15,962 nucleotides of DNA. Origin: Rhodoferax sp. (GTDB lineage Bacteria > Pseudomonadota > Gammaproteobacteria > Burkholderiales > Burkholderiaceae_C). The stretch covers positions 1 through 15,962 of the forward strand of contig JAQTSL010000043.1 in assembly GCA_028711355.1 (NCBI GenBank). Direction: 5' to 3'. The notes beneath the pieces were generated by a model. The model was not told the DNA's origin. It saw nothing but the letters and a program-made list of their open reading frames with translations, and searched no databases. Each line of letters begins with the position of its first letter. Within the stretch, counting starts at the first letter, position 1. The position numbers were made by a program, and so were the translations under genes. Positions 7,450 through 13,674 of the stretch are shown here, in pieces.

Positions 7450-9377
7450 GTGGGTAGATCGCGCTGATCAGAAGCCACCGCCCGATACGCCTGCTGCGGA
7501 TCACTCGGCTCATTCGGATTGGTCATCGTTAGCCGCCCATCTCGCATCAGCGGACGCAGGTAGTTGTTGCGCACATAACGTGAATGCCGTTGCAGCAACG
7601 TCGCCAGCTCTTCCGCGCGCCAGTCTCGCAGGCGGCAGATTTCCACAATGGCATCGCACACCTCACCGGGTGGATGGCGTTGCCCGATGGCCCCAATTCT
7701 TGCCGCAAGCGCACCTGGCAGCTCGTTCAGCAGAGCTTTGCGTTGCGCGTCTTGCTCGTTGGCGAGCATGGCAGATAGGCCTTCAGGGTTGGTAGATAAG
7801 TCATCGGCCTTGGTAGATAAGCTGTCAAGCTTGGTAGATAAGGCGTCAGACTCACTAGATAAGGCCTCGGGCTTACTGGATAAGCCGCTATCTAGTAACC
7901 GCTCTGTGGGCACGTAATACGTGGCCGAGCCACGCCCCTTTTGCGCCAGCAGCCCGGCATCGCGCAGGCGGCGCAGGGCTTGGCTGGCGGTCAGGGTGTC
8001 CACCTTGGTCAGCTCACGGTAGGTGCCGTTGTTGAGGGCACCGGCCTCGCGCACCACGATCAGGGCTTTGGCCTCGTCCTCGCTCAGGTGCAGGTCTTTG
8101 AACTGGGCCAGCCAGGCAATGTCTTCAGCGCCCAAAAAATGGTGGAAGAAGTAGCGCGCCACAAACTGGTCATTGCCCCGGTCTGACTCAAACAAGGGCG
8201 GTGTCAGGCCCGCTTGCCCCATGCTTTCGCGCATGACACGAATGCCGCTGCCTTTGGTTTCGGCCAGCCGGGTGTCGTACAGCGCGGCGGCAATTTTGGG
8301 GTTGCGCAATTGGGAGCCGGGCTCGCCAAGATGGTCTTGTGATTTGAGCGAGAAGCCGGGGTTGCGAATTTCCAGCCGGTTGGCGTAACGAATGATTTGC
8401 ACCGGGCTATGGCTGCGGTAGCTGCGGTGCATGAGGGCGTTGACCAGCGCCTCGCGGATCACCCGCAGGGGAATGGCGGGTGTGTCGCGCCGTTGCAGGT
8501 CGCCTTCATCCAGCGCAAAGCCCTTGGGCAAGTCGTCCAGTATGGCGGCCTGGGCACGGCGAACCAGGCGCAACAGCGGGTCGCGCAGGTCAATGGTGTC
8601 AAAGCGCCGGTCGGGCTGGGGTATCCACTCGCGGCCCGGCACGCGGATGTAGTCCACGCGCATCATGGGGAAGCAGCGGCGCAGCGCCACCGGTTTGCCA
8701 AACAACATGAGGCCAGCCACGGTGGGCTGCCACACCGCTTGCGGGTTGCGCCGGATGCAGCCCAGGGACTGCAGCAGGTCTTCGTCGCTCCAGCGCAGTT
8801 CTTCGGCATCGGGGTTGGCTTCGGCGCGGGACTGGCGGTAGTCGGCAATCGCTTCTGGTGAAAGGTCGTCCAGGCTGGTGTCGGCGACCAGCGTGGCGTC
8901 AAAGCTTTCGGTTTGGCGGCCCTGGTAAAACACGGCCAGGTCGTCGTCGGTGCAATGCTGATCGGTGCTGCTGATGCGCCGGAATGCGCCTTTGGGCAGG
9001 CCTTGCGCCTTGAAAAAGATGGGTTTGTCTTGCGGCTGTGCCTCGGGCACATGCACCACCAGCACAGTTTTGCCATGGATGGTTTCGGTGTTGATTTCCA
9101 CGCGCACCGGCTGGTTAAAGCTGTTGCGGCATTGGGTGGCGATGTCGGTGCTGAGCTTTTCCGGGTGATCGATGCCTTCTACCTCATAAGCAGGGAATAG
9201 CGCCTGATCTTCACGCACCACACCCAGCAGCAGCCAGCCGCCGCCCAGCACCGGCTCGTTAGCAAAGGCGCAGATGGTTTCCAGAATAGATTTGCCAGCT
9301 TCCGAGGCGCGCTTGGCCTCGATGTGCTCGTTTTCATCGAGCAGGTTAAGGCTTTCCAGCAGATCAAGGGCGGTCAT
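7446..9377 (-). CDS. AlbA_2/Schlafen-type protein with GHKL-like ATPase domain
   Basis: A 643-residue protein of the COG2865 type. The N-terminal AlbA_2 (Schlafen-like) domain spans about 15-145, with IEAKRA (19-24), an internal GGGWLLLGV (45-53) and FFKAQGLPKGAFRRI. A HATPase_c_4-like domain follows at about 305-400, with REALVNALMHRSY (308-320, N-box) and KGSGI (375-379). A winged helix lies at about 432-490 and a second helical DNA-binding-like segment at about 550-630. Between them residues 496-537 are six 7-residue repeats of the form xxxLS(S/T)K. Such proteins are annotated as putative transcriptional regulators and are frequent in type I RM loci, but their role is unproven. ATG 9377 has AGAGG 8-9 nt upstream and overlaps the stop of the small upstream ORF (ATGA), which suggests coupling. 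The 3' end overlaps DUF488 copy 2. Confidence 0.85.
   Translation of the reverse strand: MTALDLLESLNLLDENEHIEAKRASEAGKSILETICAFANEPVLGGGWLLLGVVREDQALFPAYEVEGIDHPEKLSTDIATQCRNSFNQPVRVEINTETIHGKTVLVVHVPEAQPQDKPIFFKAQGLPKGAFRRISSTDQHCTDDDLAVFYQGRQTESFDATLVADTSLDDLSPEAIADYRQSRAEANPDAEELRWSDEDLLQSLGCIRRNPQAVWQPTVAGLMLFGKPVALRRCFPMMRVDYIRVPGREWIPQPDRRFDTIDLRDPLLRLVRRAQAAILDDLPKGFALDEGDLQRRDTPAIPLRVIREALVNALMHRSYRSHSPVQIIRYANRLEIRNPGFSLKSQDHLGEPGSQLRNPKIAAALYDTRLAETKGSGIRVMRESMGQAGLTPPLFESDRGNDQFVARYFFHHFLGAEDIAWLAQFKDLHLSEDEAKALIVVREAGALNNGTYRELTKVDTLTASQALRRLRDAGLLAQKGRGSATYYVPTERLLDSGLSSKPEALSSESDALSTKLDSLSTKADDLSTNPEGLSAMLANEQDAQRKALLNELPGALAARIGAIGQRHPPGEVCDAIVEICRLRDWRAEELATLLQRHSRYVRNNYLRPLMRDGRLTMTNPNEPSDPQQAYRAVASDQRDLPT
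7771..7896 (-). repeat. Six in-frame 21-bp tandem repeats
   Basis: Units begin at 7771, 7792, 7813, 7834, 7855 and 7876, each starting with a GTAGATAAG-like core on the plus strand. They encode heptads DSGLSSK, PEALSSE, SDALSTK, LDSLSTK, ADDLSTN and PEGLSAM of the AlbA_2/ATPase protein. The central three units are most alike. The length is a multiple of three, so copy-number change would alter linker length without breaking the frame. Confidence 0.8.
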
Positions 9378-9499
9378 GTAGTGACCTCTTTCAGGCAGAA
9401 GGCTTGGTGGTCACACACCTGCGGCGACGGACGACCCGGACTGCGCAACAAAGCTGCAATAGTCCAGATGGCGTTGGCGCGTGCGTAACTTTTGCTCAT
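9374..9499 (-). CDS. 41-codon ORF resembling the N-terminus of HsdM (probable relic)
   Basis: It begins MSKSYARANAIWTIAALLR and continues SPGRPSPQV before diverging. The AN-x-IW-x-IA-x-LLR-x-P-x-RP pattern matches the start of the N-terminal helical domain of type I methyltransferases (HsdM) as I recall it, where a conserved block ending in LTVLRRLD would follow. Here the similarity ends after about 28 residues, and a different tail (CDHQAFCLKEVTT) reaches TGA. This stop overlaps the ATG of the AlbA_2 gene as ATGA. The arrangement fits an hsdM gene deleted down to its first codons, leaving the downstream AlbA_2 gene coupled to it. It could still act as a leader peptide that drives translation of the next gene. 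There is no strong ribosome-binding site. The HsdM match is from memory, hence moderate confidence. Confidence 0.45.
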   Translation of the reverse strand: MSKSYARANAIWTIAALLRSPGRPSPQVCDHQAFCLKEVTT

Positions 9500-9581
9500 G
9501 CTTTGATTTTCACACTACTTCTTTGGGTGAATACCGAGTGTCACAGGTTGCCGCATGGCCGTAGCGCACAAGGCCAGCCAC

Positions 9582-10058
9582 TTAAAACTCCAGCCCCAGC
9601 TCTTCAGACAATTGGGTCAGGTCTTGCAGGGCCTGTTCCGATTGAGTTTGCTGCGCGGCTTGGTAGCGGCGCAGTTCTTCAAATTCAATGCGGCGGTGGC
9701 GGTTGACCTTGCGGCATTTGAGCCGGTTGGCCTCGATTTCCTTGATCACAAAAGGCCGCGACACGTTCAGAAAATTGGCCGCCTCTTGCGTGGTGAGTTC
9801 GTGCTTTTGCGGCACCAGCAACATAGGCTCTTGCTTGGCCATTTGCCGCAGCACGTCGGCAAAGAAGCGCAAGGCGCGGGGCGGCAGCTTCAGCACGGAT
9901 GTTTCGTGTTTCGGGTCGCCGCCCGCGCCCACATCCAGAAGGATGTTGATGTGGTCTGCGTTGGAATGGTCTAGCGCCATCACCAAGCACTGGTGGGCTA
10001 CCGCTGCCATTTCGGCTTCGGCGGCATTGGCGGGGTCGAGTACTTCTGGGTCTTTCAT
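9582..10058 (-). CDS. Excisionase-type DNA-binding antitoxin, apparently orphan
   Basis: A 158-residue protein with an N-terminal segment of unknown fold, a conserved-looking LKLPPRALRFFADVL block (56-70), then a MerR/excisionase-like helix-turn-helix (about 87-131: HELTTQEAANFLNVSRPF, then KVNRHRRIEFEELRRY). It ends in an acidic helix, SEELGLEF. This layout is that of antitoxins normally followed by a PIN-domain (VapC-like) RNase gene overlapping their stop. No PIN gene follows: the next 82 bases lead straight into the HsdM-like ORF. It is therefore either an orphan antitoxin or a stand-alone regulator. I chose ATG 10058 because AAGGA lies just upstream; longer starts, up to 10235, add a composition-poor extension crossing the operator-like palindrome. 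An inverted repeat 34-57 bp upstream suggests autoregulation. Confidence 0.75.
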   Translation of the reverse strand: MKDPEVLDPANAAEAEMAAVAHQCLVMALDHSNADHINILLDVGAGGDPKHETSVLKLPPRALRFFADVLRQMAKQEPMLLVPQKHELTTQEAANFLNVSRPFVIKEIEANRLKCRKVNRHRRIEFEELRRYQAAQQTQSEQALQDLTQLSEELGLEF

Positions 10059-10091
10059 GGGGTGTTCCTTTGCGTAGCGGCCTTGGGTAAG

Positions 10092-10115
10092 GCTATTTGC
10101 AACAGCGCAAATAGC
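10092..10115. promoter_or_regulatory. Inverted repeat upstream of the antitoxin gene
   Basis: Perfect 9-bp arms GCTATTTGC (10092-10100) and GCAAATAGC (10107-10115) are separated by 6 bp. They lie 34 to 57 bp upstream of the antitoxin ATG at 10058. The position fits an operator for an autoregulating helix-turn-helix antitoxin. There is no T-run after it on either strand, so a terminator is less likely. The site itself is seen directly; the operator role is inference. Confidence 0.5.
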
Positions 10116-10209
10116 ATCATTATTCGCAATAAACGAAACGTTCGCAGTAAGTGAATTTCTGTTCCTGGAGCTTGTGCTGCTCAATTGCGGGATGCAAATT
10201 GCTCTTAAC

Positions 10210-10258
10210 GTTATAGCTGCTTTTGCACGTTCCACCTGCGTTGTAGGCTAGTTTTGCT
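10210..10258 (+). repeat. ATAGCTGCTT intergenic repeat, copy C
   Basis: GTTATAGCTGCTTTTGCACGTTCCACCT is followed by a degenerate GGCTAGTTTTG end. The GCACGTTCCA part is shared exactly with copy D at 11096. It abuts the truncated 5' end of the DUF488 relic that begins at 10261. Confidence 0.6.
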
Positions 10259-10260
10259 TA

Positions 10261-10459
10261 GTTTTCAAAATCGGCTTTCTGCGCCGCCTTGTCAGCCCAT
10301 GGCATTGCCTATCTGCACGCCCCCGTCCTGGGTTGCCCCAAGCCGATCCGCAACCCATACAAGTTGGACGGCAACTGGCAAACCTACATCCGCGAATTAT
10401 TTGAAGCCAGTTGGGTGGGCCGATGGTGACGCACCTAGCCGCTCAAACAGCCCTGCCTG
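10261..10459 (+). pseudogene. DUF488 relic, copy 3 (truncated, internally deleted)
   Basis: The in-frame start reads FSKSAFCAALSAHGIAYLHA and continues PVLGCPKPIRNPYKLDGNWQ, matching residues 44 onward of DUF488 copy 2. The first 43 codons are missing. After the equivalent of residue 91 the sequence jumps: bases matching copy 2 positions 7243-7370 (128 bp) are absent, which shifts the frame to an early stop. The homology resumes at CCAGTTGGG and runs to CAGCCCTGCCTG at 10459. CFE and CHR are lost, so it cannot be functional. Immediately after it the brnT promoter region begins. Confidence 0.8.
10428..10459 (+). repeat. Left direct repeat flanking brnTA
   Basis: These 32 nt of the DUF488 3' end match 11005-11036 at 27 of 32 positions, including 12 consecutive bases, CAGCCCTGCCTG. 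The two copies bracket the 545-bp brnT-brnA segment. Confidence 0.6.
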
Positions 10460-10460
10460 C

Positions 10461-10489
10461 TTGCCTCTGAACTACGATGTAATTACACT
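10461..10489 (+). promoter_or_regulatory. Candidate brnT promoter with overlapping palindrome
   Basis: TTGCCT (10461-10466) and TACACT (10484-10489) are 17 bp apart, each matching sigma-70 boxes at 4 of 6 positions. The perfect 10-bp palindrome TGTAATTACA (10478-10487) overlaps the -10 box, as expected for a site bound by the BrnA ribbon-helix-helix repressor. Transcription would start close to the brnT ATG at 10496, where no Shine-Dalgarno is visible, so the mRNA may be nearly leaderless. All of this is inferred from sequence patterns. Confidence 0.4.
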
Positions 10490-10495
10490 GCCCGC

Positions 10496-10777
10496 ATGAG
10501 CACACTTCGTTTTGAGTGGGACGAGCGCAAGGCCACAGCCAATGCCAAAAAGCACGGCGTGAGCTTTGACGAAGCCAAATCGGTCTTTTTGGACGAACGC
10601 GCCAAGCTGATTGACGATCCTGATCACTCTGACGATGAAGAACGCTTTGTTCTCCTGGGCCTGAGCCGCACACTGCGCCCTTTGGTGGTGTGCCACTGCT
10701 ACAGGAGCGAAGGCAACATCATTCGCATCATTTCTGCCCGAAAGGCCAGTGCCCATGAGGCGAAGTCTTACCCCTAA
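10496..10777 (+). CDS. brnT: BrnT family toxin
   Basis: A 93-residue RelE-like ribonuclease toxin. The BrnT signature is clear: FEWDERKATANAKKHGVSF (residues 6-24), then DEAKSVFLDE, a DDEERFVLLGLS strand region and the C-terminal IIRIISARKAS-HEA block. In the studied Brucella system BrnT cleaves RNA and slows growth, and BrnA neutralises it. The toxin-first order with brnA 8 bp downstream is the standard BrnTA layout. The start ATG 10496 is the only one that gives the conserved opening. The module lies inside a disrupted DUF488 copy, between 27/32-matching direct repeats, which points to acquisition as a unit. The protein appears full length. Confidence 0.9.
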   Translation: MSTLRFEWDERKATANAKKHGVSFDEAKSVFLDERAKLIDDPDHSDDEERFVLLGLSRTLRPLVVCHCYRSEGNIIRIISARKASAHEAKSYP

Positions 10778-10785
10778 AGGTTTAT

Positions 10786-10995
10786 ATGCGCAAAGAATAT
10801 GATTTTTCCGCTGCCCGCAAGAATCCCTATGCAGCCCAGCTCAAAAAACAAATCACCATCCGGCTCGATGAGGAGTCGGTCAACTACTTCAAGTCAATTT
10901 CCGAAGAAGTCGGTATGCCGTATCAAAGCCTGATCAACCTGTACCTGCGCGATTGCGCGGCAACACAACGCAAGCTGGATTTGAGCTGGAAGTAA
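10786..10995 (+). CDS. brnA: BrnA family antitoxin
   Basis: A 69-residue antitoxin. The N-terminal segment RKEYDFSAARKNPYA and the ribbon-helix-helix core KKQITIRLDEESVNYFKSIS followed by GMPYQSLINLYLRDC are typical of BrnA. BrnA would bind BrnT through one end and DNA through the dimeric RHH domain, repressing the operon. The palindrome at 10478-10487 is the natural candidate site. ATG 10786 follows the brnT stop by 8 bp, with AGG at 10778-10780 as a weak ribosome-binding site. Five residues after LRDCA, the ending KLDLSWK is a common BrnA tail. No lesions seen. Confidence 0.88.
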   Translation: MRKEYDFSAARKNPYAAQLKKQITIRLDEESVNYFKSISEEVGMPYQSLINLYLRDCAATQRKLDLSWK

Positions 10996-11004
10996 CAACC
11001 CCAT

Positions 11005-11053
11005 GGCGCATCTGCCCGCTCAATCAGCCCTGCCTGATTTGGGCTTTCAGCAG
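11005..11053 (+). pseudogene. DUF488 3'-end fragment (copy 4) and right direct repeat
   Basis: Bases 11005-11036 repeat the DUF488 segment at 10428-10459 (27 of 32). The match to the intact genes then continues with ATTTGGGCTTTCAGCAG (11037-11053), against ATTTGGGTTTTCAGCAG in copy 2. It is only the last 16 or so codons of the gene, left on the far side of brnTA. With 10261-10459 it shows that brnTA sits inside DUF488 sequence. Confidence 0.7.
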
Positions 11054-11095
11054 CCACGGACGCGGGACGTGGCAAATCACCCCGTCAGATACTCT

Positions 11096-11157
11096 TGAAT
11101 TTATAGCTGCTTGCGCACGTTCCATATGGGGCTATAGCCAAATTTGATCTTGAATTT
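11096..11157 (+). repeat. ATAGCTGCTT intergenic repeat, copy D
   Basis: TTATAGCTGCTTGCGCACGT is followed by TCCATATGGGGCTATAGCC and AAATTTGATCTTGA. It shares the GCACGTTCCA block with copy C, so C and D form a direct pair around the DUF488 relic and brnTA. The gene-free stretch 10996-11255 holds the DUF488 fragment, this repeat, and the Fic upstream region. Confidence 0.6.
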
Positions 11158-11163
11158 TCAGAA

Positions 11164-11256
11164 AAATACATCACCGTTTCATGTACACGCATGCATGAGC
11201 CGCATTCCTGCAAATACACCTCACATTTTGAGCCGTATTGTCTAAAATACGCCTCA
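11164..11256 (+). promoter_or_regulatory. Fic upstream region with three AAATAC direct repeats
   Basis: Three related 12-mers occur before the Fic gene: AAATACATCACC (11164-11175), AAATACACCTCA (11212-11223) and AAATACGCCTCA (11245-11256), all on the plus strand. A TAAAAT at 11243-11248 matches the -10 consensus at 5 of 6 positions, though I see no good -35 at 16-18 bp. Around it CGTATT (11234-11239) and AATACG (11246-11251) are inverted. The last repeat runs into the ATG. This could be a regulator-binding array, possibly for the Fic protein's own winged helix. Function is inferred only. Confidence 0.35.
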
Positions 11257-12500
11257 TGCCCACTCAAACCCCGCCCGCACCCCCAAGCGACATCTGGCAG
11301 CACCACGCCTGGCCGCACCTGACGTTTGACGCCGCCGCACTGGCCCCCGCGCTGGACCAAGCCCGGCTGGAGCAGGGCCGACTGCTGGGTTTGTTGGGCG
11401 CCATCGGGCTGGAGCAGGCCAACGCGGTGCAACGCGATCTGTGGGTGCAAGAGGCGCTGGCCACCGCCGCCATTGAAGGCGAACAGCTCAATCTGGAATC
11501 CTTGCGCTCGTCCGTGGCGCACAGGCTGGCATTGGCGGATGCGCCAGGCTCTGACCGCTCGGTAGAGGGTCTGGTTCAGGTGATGCAAGACGCGCTGGTC
11601 AATCACAGCGCCCCGCTGGACTTGGACCGGCTGTGCCGCTGGCAGTCGGCGCTGTTTCCTGGGGGCACGTCGGGCATCACACGCATTGCCGTGGGGCGGG
11701 TGCGCAGCCACGCCGATGCCATGCAGATCGTCAGCGGTGCGCTGGGGCGAGAGGTGGTGCACTACGAGGCACCGCCATCGGCGCAGGTGGCTGTGGAGAT
11801 GGCGAATCTTTTAACCTGGTTTGAGAGCACCAGCCCTGTTGGCGCGGCAAGTGCAGTTGCCAAAGTGAATGGCATTGCGCGGGCGGCGCTGGTGCACCTG
11901 TGGTTTGAGTCCATCCACCCGTTTGAAGATGGCAACGGTCGCCTGGGTCGCGCCCTGGCCGACATGGCGCTGGCGCAGGACATGCACGCGCAAGACCCCC
12001 AGGCCAACCCGGCGCTGGTGCGTGTGTATGGCTTGGCCCACCAAATGCTGAAAACCCGTGCCACGTATTACGACGCGCTCAACCATGCGCAGCGCCTGCG
12101 CGGCATTGCGCCCAAGGCGTCATCGATGGATGTCACGCCGTGGGTGCAATGGTTTGTGCAGGCGTTTACCCAAGCGTGCATCACCAGCCAGGCCGTGGTG
12201 ATGTGTGCCACTGAAAAAGCCCAGTTCCGGCTGCGGGCGGCGCAATGCCATATCAACCCACGCCAAAGCAAGGTGTTGGAGCGCTTGCTGGAAGCCGGGC
12301 ATGTGCGCTCGGGTGGCGGCTTTTTGGGTGGCATGACCAACGAGAAATACGCCCAGATCACGGGCACGTCCAAAGCCACTGCCACGCGCGACCTGGCCGA
12401 CCTGGCTGCCAACGGCTTGCTGCGCGTAGAAGGCGTGGGCAAGGCCACGCGCTACGCCATCAACGTCCCCGGCTGGGAGCGGCCTGCACTCAAGCCCTGA
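11256..12500 (+). CDS. Fic family protein, class II, with DUF4172 and winged-helix domains
   Basis: A probable AMP-transferring (AMPylating) enzyme of 414 residues. The catalytic motif HPFEDGNGRLGR (221-232) fits HPFx(D/E)GNGRxxR, including the catalytic His. The inhibitory motif TAAIEG (70-75) fits (S/T)xxxE(G/N) and lies N-terminal to the Fic core, which defines class II. The opening IWQHHAWPHLTFD (13-25) is the DUF4172 domain often found on such proteins. Residues about 328-405 form a winged helix (MTNEKYAQITGTSKATATRD), suggesting DNA binding and autoregulation. ATG 11256 is preferred to TTG 11238 because it begins just ahead of the DUF4172 opening. No separate antitoxin (FicA-like) is needed in this class, since inhibition is internal. 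Target unknown. It could be island cargo or a chromosomal gene at the island edge. Confidence 0.9.
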   Translation: MPTQTPPAPPSDIWQHHAWPHLTFDAAALAPALDQARLEQGRLLGLLGAIGLEQANAVQRDLWVQEALATAAIEGEQLNLESLRSSVAHRLALADAPGSDRSVEGLVQVMQDALVNHSAPLDLDRLCRWQSALFPGGTSGITRIAVGRVRSHADAMQIVSGALGREVVHYEAPPSAQVAVEMANLLTWFESTSPVGAASAVAKVNGIARAALVHLWFESIHPFEDGNGRLGRALADMALAQDMHAQDPQANPALVRVYGLAHQMLKTRATYYDALNHAQRLRGIAPKASSMDVTPWVQWFVQAFTQACITSQAVVMCATEKAQFRLRAAQCHINPRQSKVLERLLEAGHVRSGGGFLGGMTNEKYAQITGTSKATATRDLADLAANGLLRVEGVGKATRYAINVPGWERPALKP

Positions 12501-12537
12501 GCACACGCCGTCTTGCCTGCACGCATCACAATCAAAT

Positions 12538-13674
12538 ATGACAAATCCCATCACCTCCGCCGACTTGCGGCGCTACGCCGTGGCCCGCACCCTGTTCGCG
12601 CCAACCACCTTGGCCAAGGCCATCACCCGGCTGGGCTTTGTGCAGGCCGACCCGATCCGGGCACCGGCGCGGGCGCAAGACCTGACGCTGCGCCACCGCG
12701 TCAAAGGCTACTGCGCCGGTGACCTGGAGCGGCGCTACGCGGCGCTGGACATCGAAGAAGACTTTTTCGTCAACTATGGTTTCATGCCGCGCGCCACGCA
12801 GGCACTCATGCACCCACGCACGCCCCAGACGGCACTCACTGCGGCCCGGCGCCAGCAGATGGACGCGGTGCTGGCCTTTGTGCAGGCGCACGACGTGGTG
12901 CACCCGCGCGCGGTGGACGCGCACTTTGCCCACGGCAAATCGCGCAACTGGTTTGGTGGCTCCAGCAACGCCAGTACGCAGTTGCTCGATGACATGCACT
13001 ACCGCGGCCTGCTGCGTATCGCCGGGCGCGTCAGTGGCGTGCGGACTTATGCCGTGCGGGCGGCGGCGGACGAAGCGCCCGATCCGCAGCACGCCATGGA
13101 CGCGCTGGTGGATGTCATCGTGCACAAATACGCGCCGCTGCCCGAGCGATCCTTAGGCGAATTGATCAGCCACCTGCGCGGCGGCACGCCCCAATGGGCG
13201 CACTTGCGCAGCGGCGCTCTGGCGCGTGCCAAGGCGCGTCTGGCCCATGGCGTGGTGGATGGCCTGACCTATTACTGGAGCGCCACGGAAAACCCCGCCT
13301 CGCGCCGCCACGCGCCTGATGATGTGGTGCGCTTGCTGGCCCCGTTTGATCCGCTGGTGTGGGATCGCCGTCGCTTTGAGCATCTGTGGGCCTGGGCTTA
13401 TCGGTTTGAGGCCTACACACCGGCAGCCCAACGTCTGCGCGGCTATTACGCGCTGCCGCTTTTGTGGCGTGACCAGGTGATAGGGTGGGGTAATGTGTCG
13501 GTGACCGGTGGGCAGATGCACGCCAACCTGGGTTTTGTTGCGGGCAGGCCGCCGCGGGACGCAGCCTTTGGCCCGTCGCTGGAGGCCGAGCTGGCCCGCC
13601 TGCGCGCGTTTTTAAGTCTTGCGCCAGAATGCGATGATGGCCACGCACCGGGCTTTACCCGGGAGCACTTTTGA
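12538..13674 (+). CDS. YcaQ/AlkX-like DNA glycosylase (winged-helix HTH_42 family)
   Basis: A 378-residue protein of the COG3214/HTH_42 family. The conserved segment LGFVQADPIRAPARAQDLTL (32-51) contains the Q36-A37-D38 triad. This corresponds to the QxD motif of E. coli YcaQ (AlkX) rather than the QxQ of AlkZ. Members unhook interstrand crosslinks or remove bulky alkylated bases from DNA. Further family marks are DFFVNYGFMPR near 79-89 and the winged-helix middle region (GLLRIAGRVSGVRTYAV). ATG 12538 gives the usual start near the first helix; the upstream region has no clear ribosome-binding site. The stop TGA (13672-13674) overlaps the next gene's TTG start, suggesting coupling with the thioesterase. 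Composition is like the host core, so this is probably where the island gives way to chromosomal genes. Confidence 0.82.
   Translation: MTNPITSADLRRYAVARTLFAPTTLAKAITRLGFVQADPIRAPARAQDLTLRHRVKGYCAGDLERRYAALDIEEDFFVNYGFMPRATQALMHPRTPQTALTAARRQQMDAVLAFVQAHDVVHPRAVDAHFAHGKSRNWFGGSSNASTQLLDDMHYRGLLRIAGRVSGVRTYAVRAAADEAPDPQHAMDALVDVIVHKYAPLPERSLGELISHLRGGTPQWAHLRSGALARAKARLAHGVVDGLTYYWSATENPASRRHAPDDVVRLLAPFDPLVWDRRRFEHLWAWAYRFEAYTPAAQRLRGYYALPLLWRDQVIGWGNVSVTGGQMHANLGFVAGRPPRDAAFGPSLEAELARLRAFLSLAPECDDGHAPGFTREHF

Noticed and set aside
7771..7896. CRISPR-like array
   Set aside because: Units are 21 bp, contiguous without spacers, and in frame with the coding sequence, so they are tandem repeats in a gene.
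8397..8861. Plus-strand 154-codon open frame
   Set aside because: It lies antisense inside the ATPase part of the AlbA_2 gene, with no recognisable domain.
10059..10235. N-terminal extension of the antitoxin gene to an upstream start
   Set aside because: It would translate through the inverted repeat and lacks a ribosome-binding site; ATG 10058 has AAGGA at good spacing.
10254..10499. 81-codon plus-strand open frame upstream of brnT
   Set aside because: It is the wrong frame of the DUF488 relic; the same shadow frame occurs in the intact copies.
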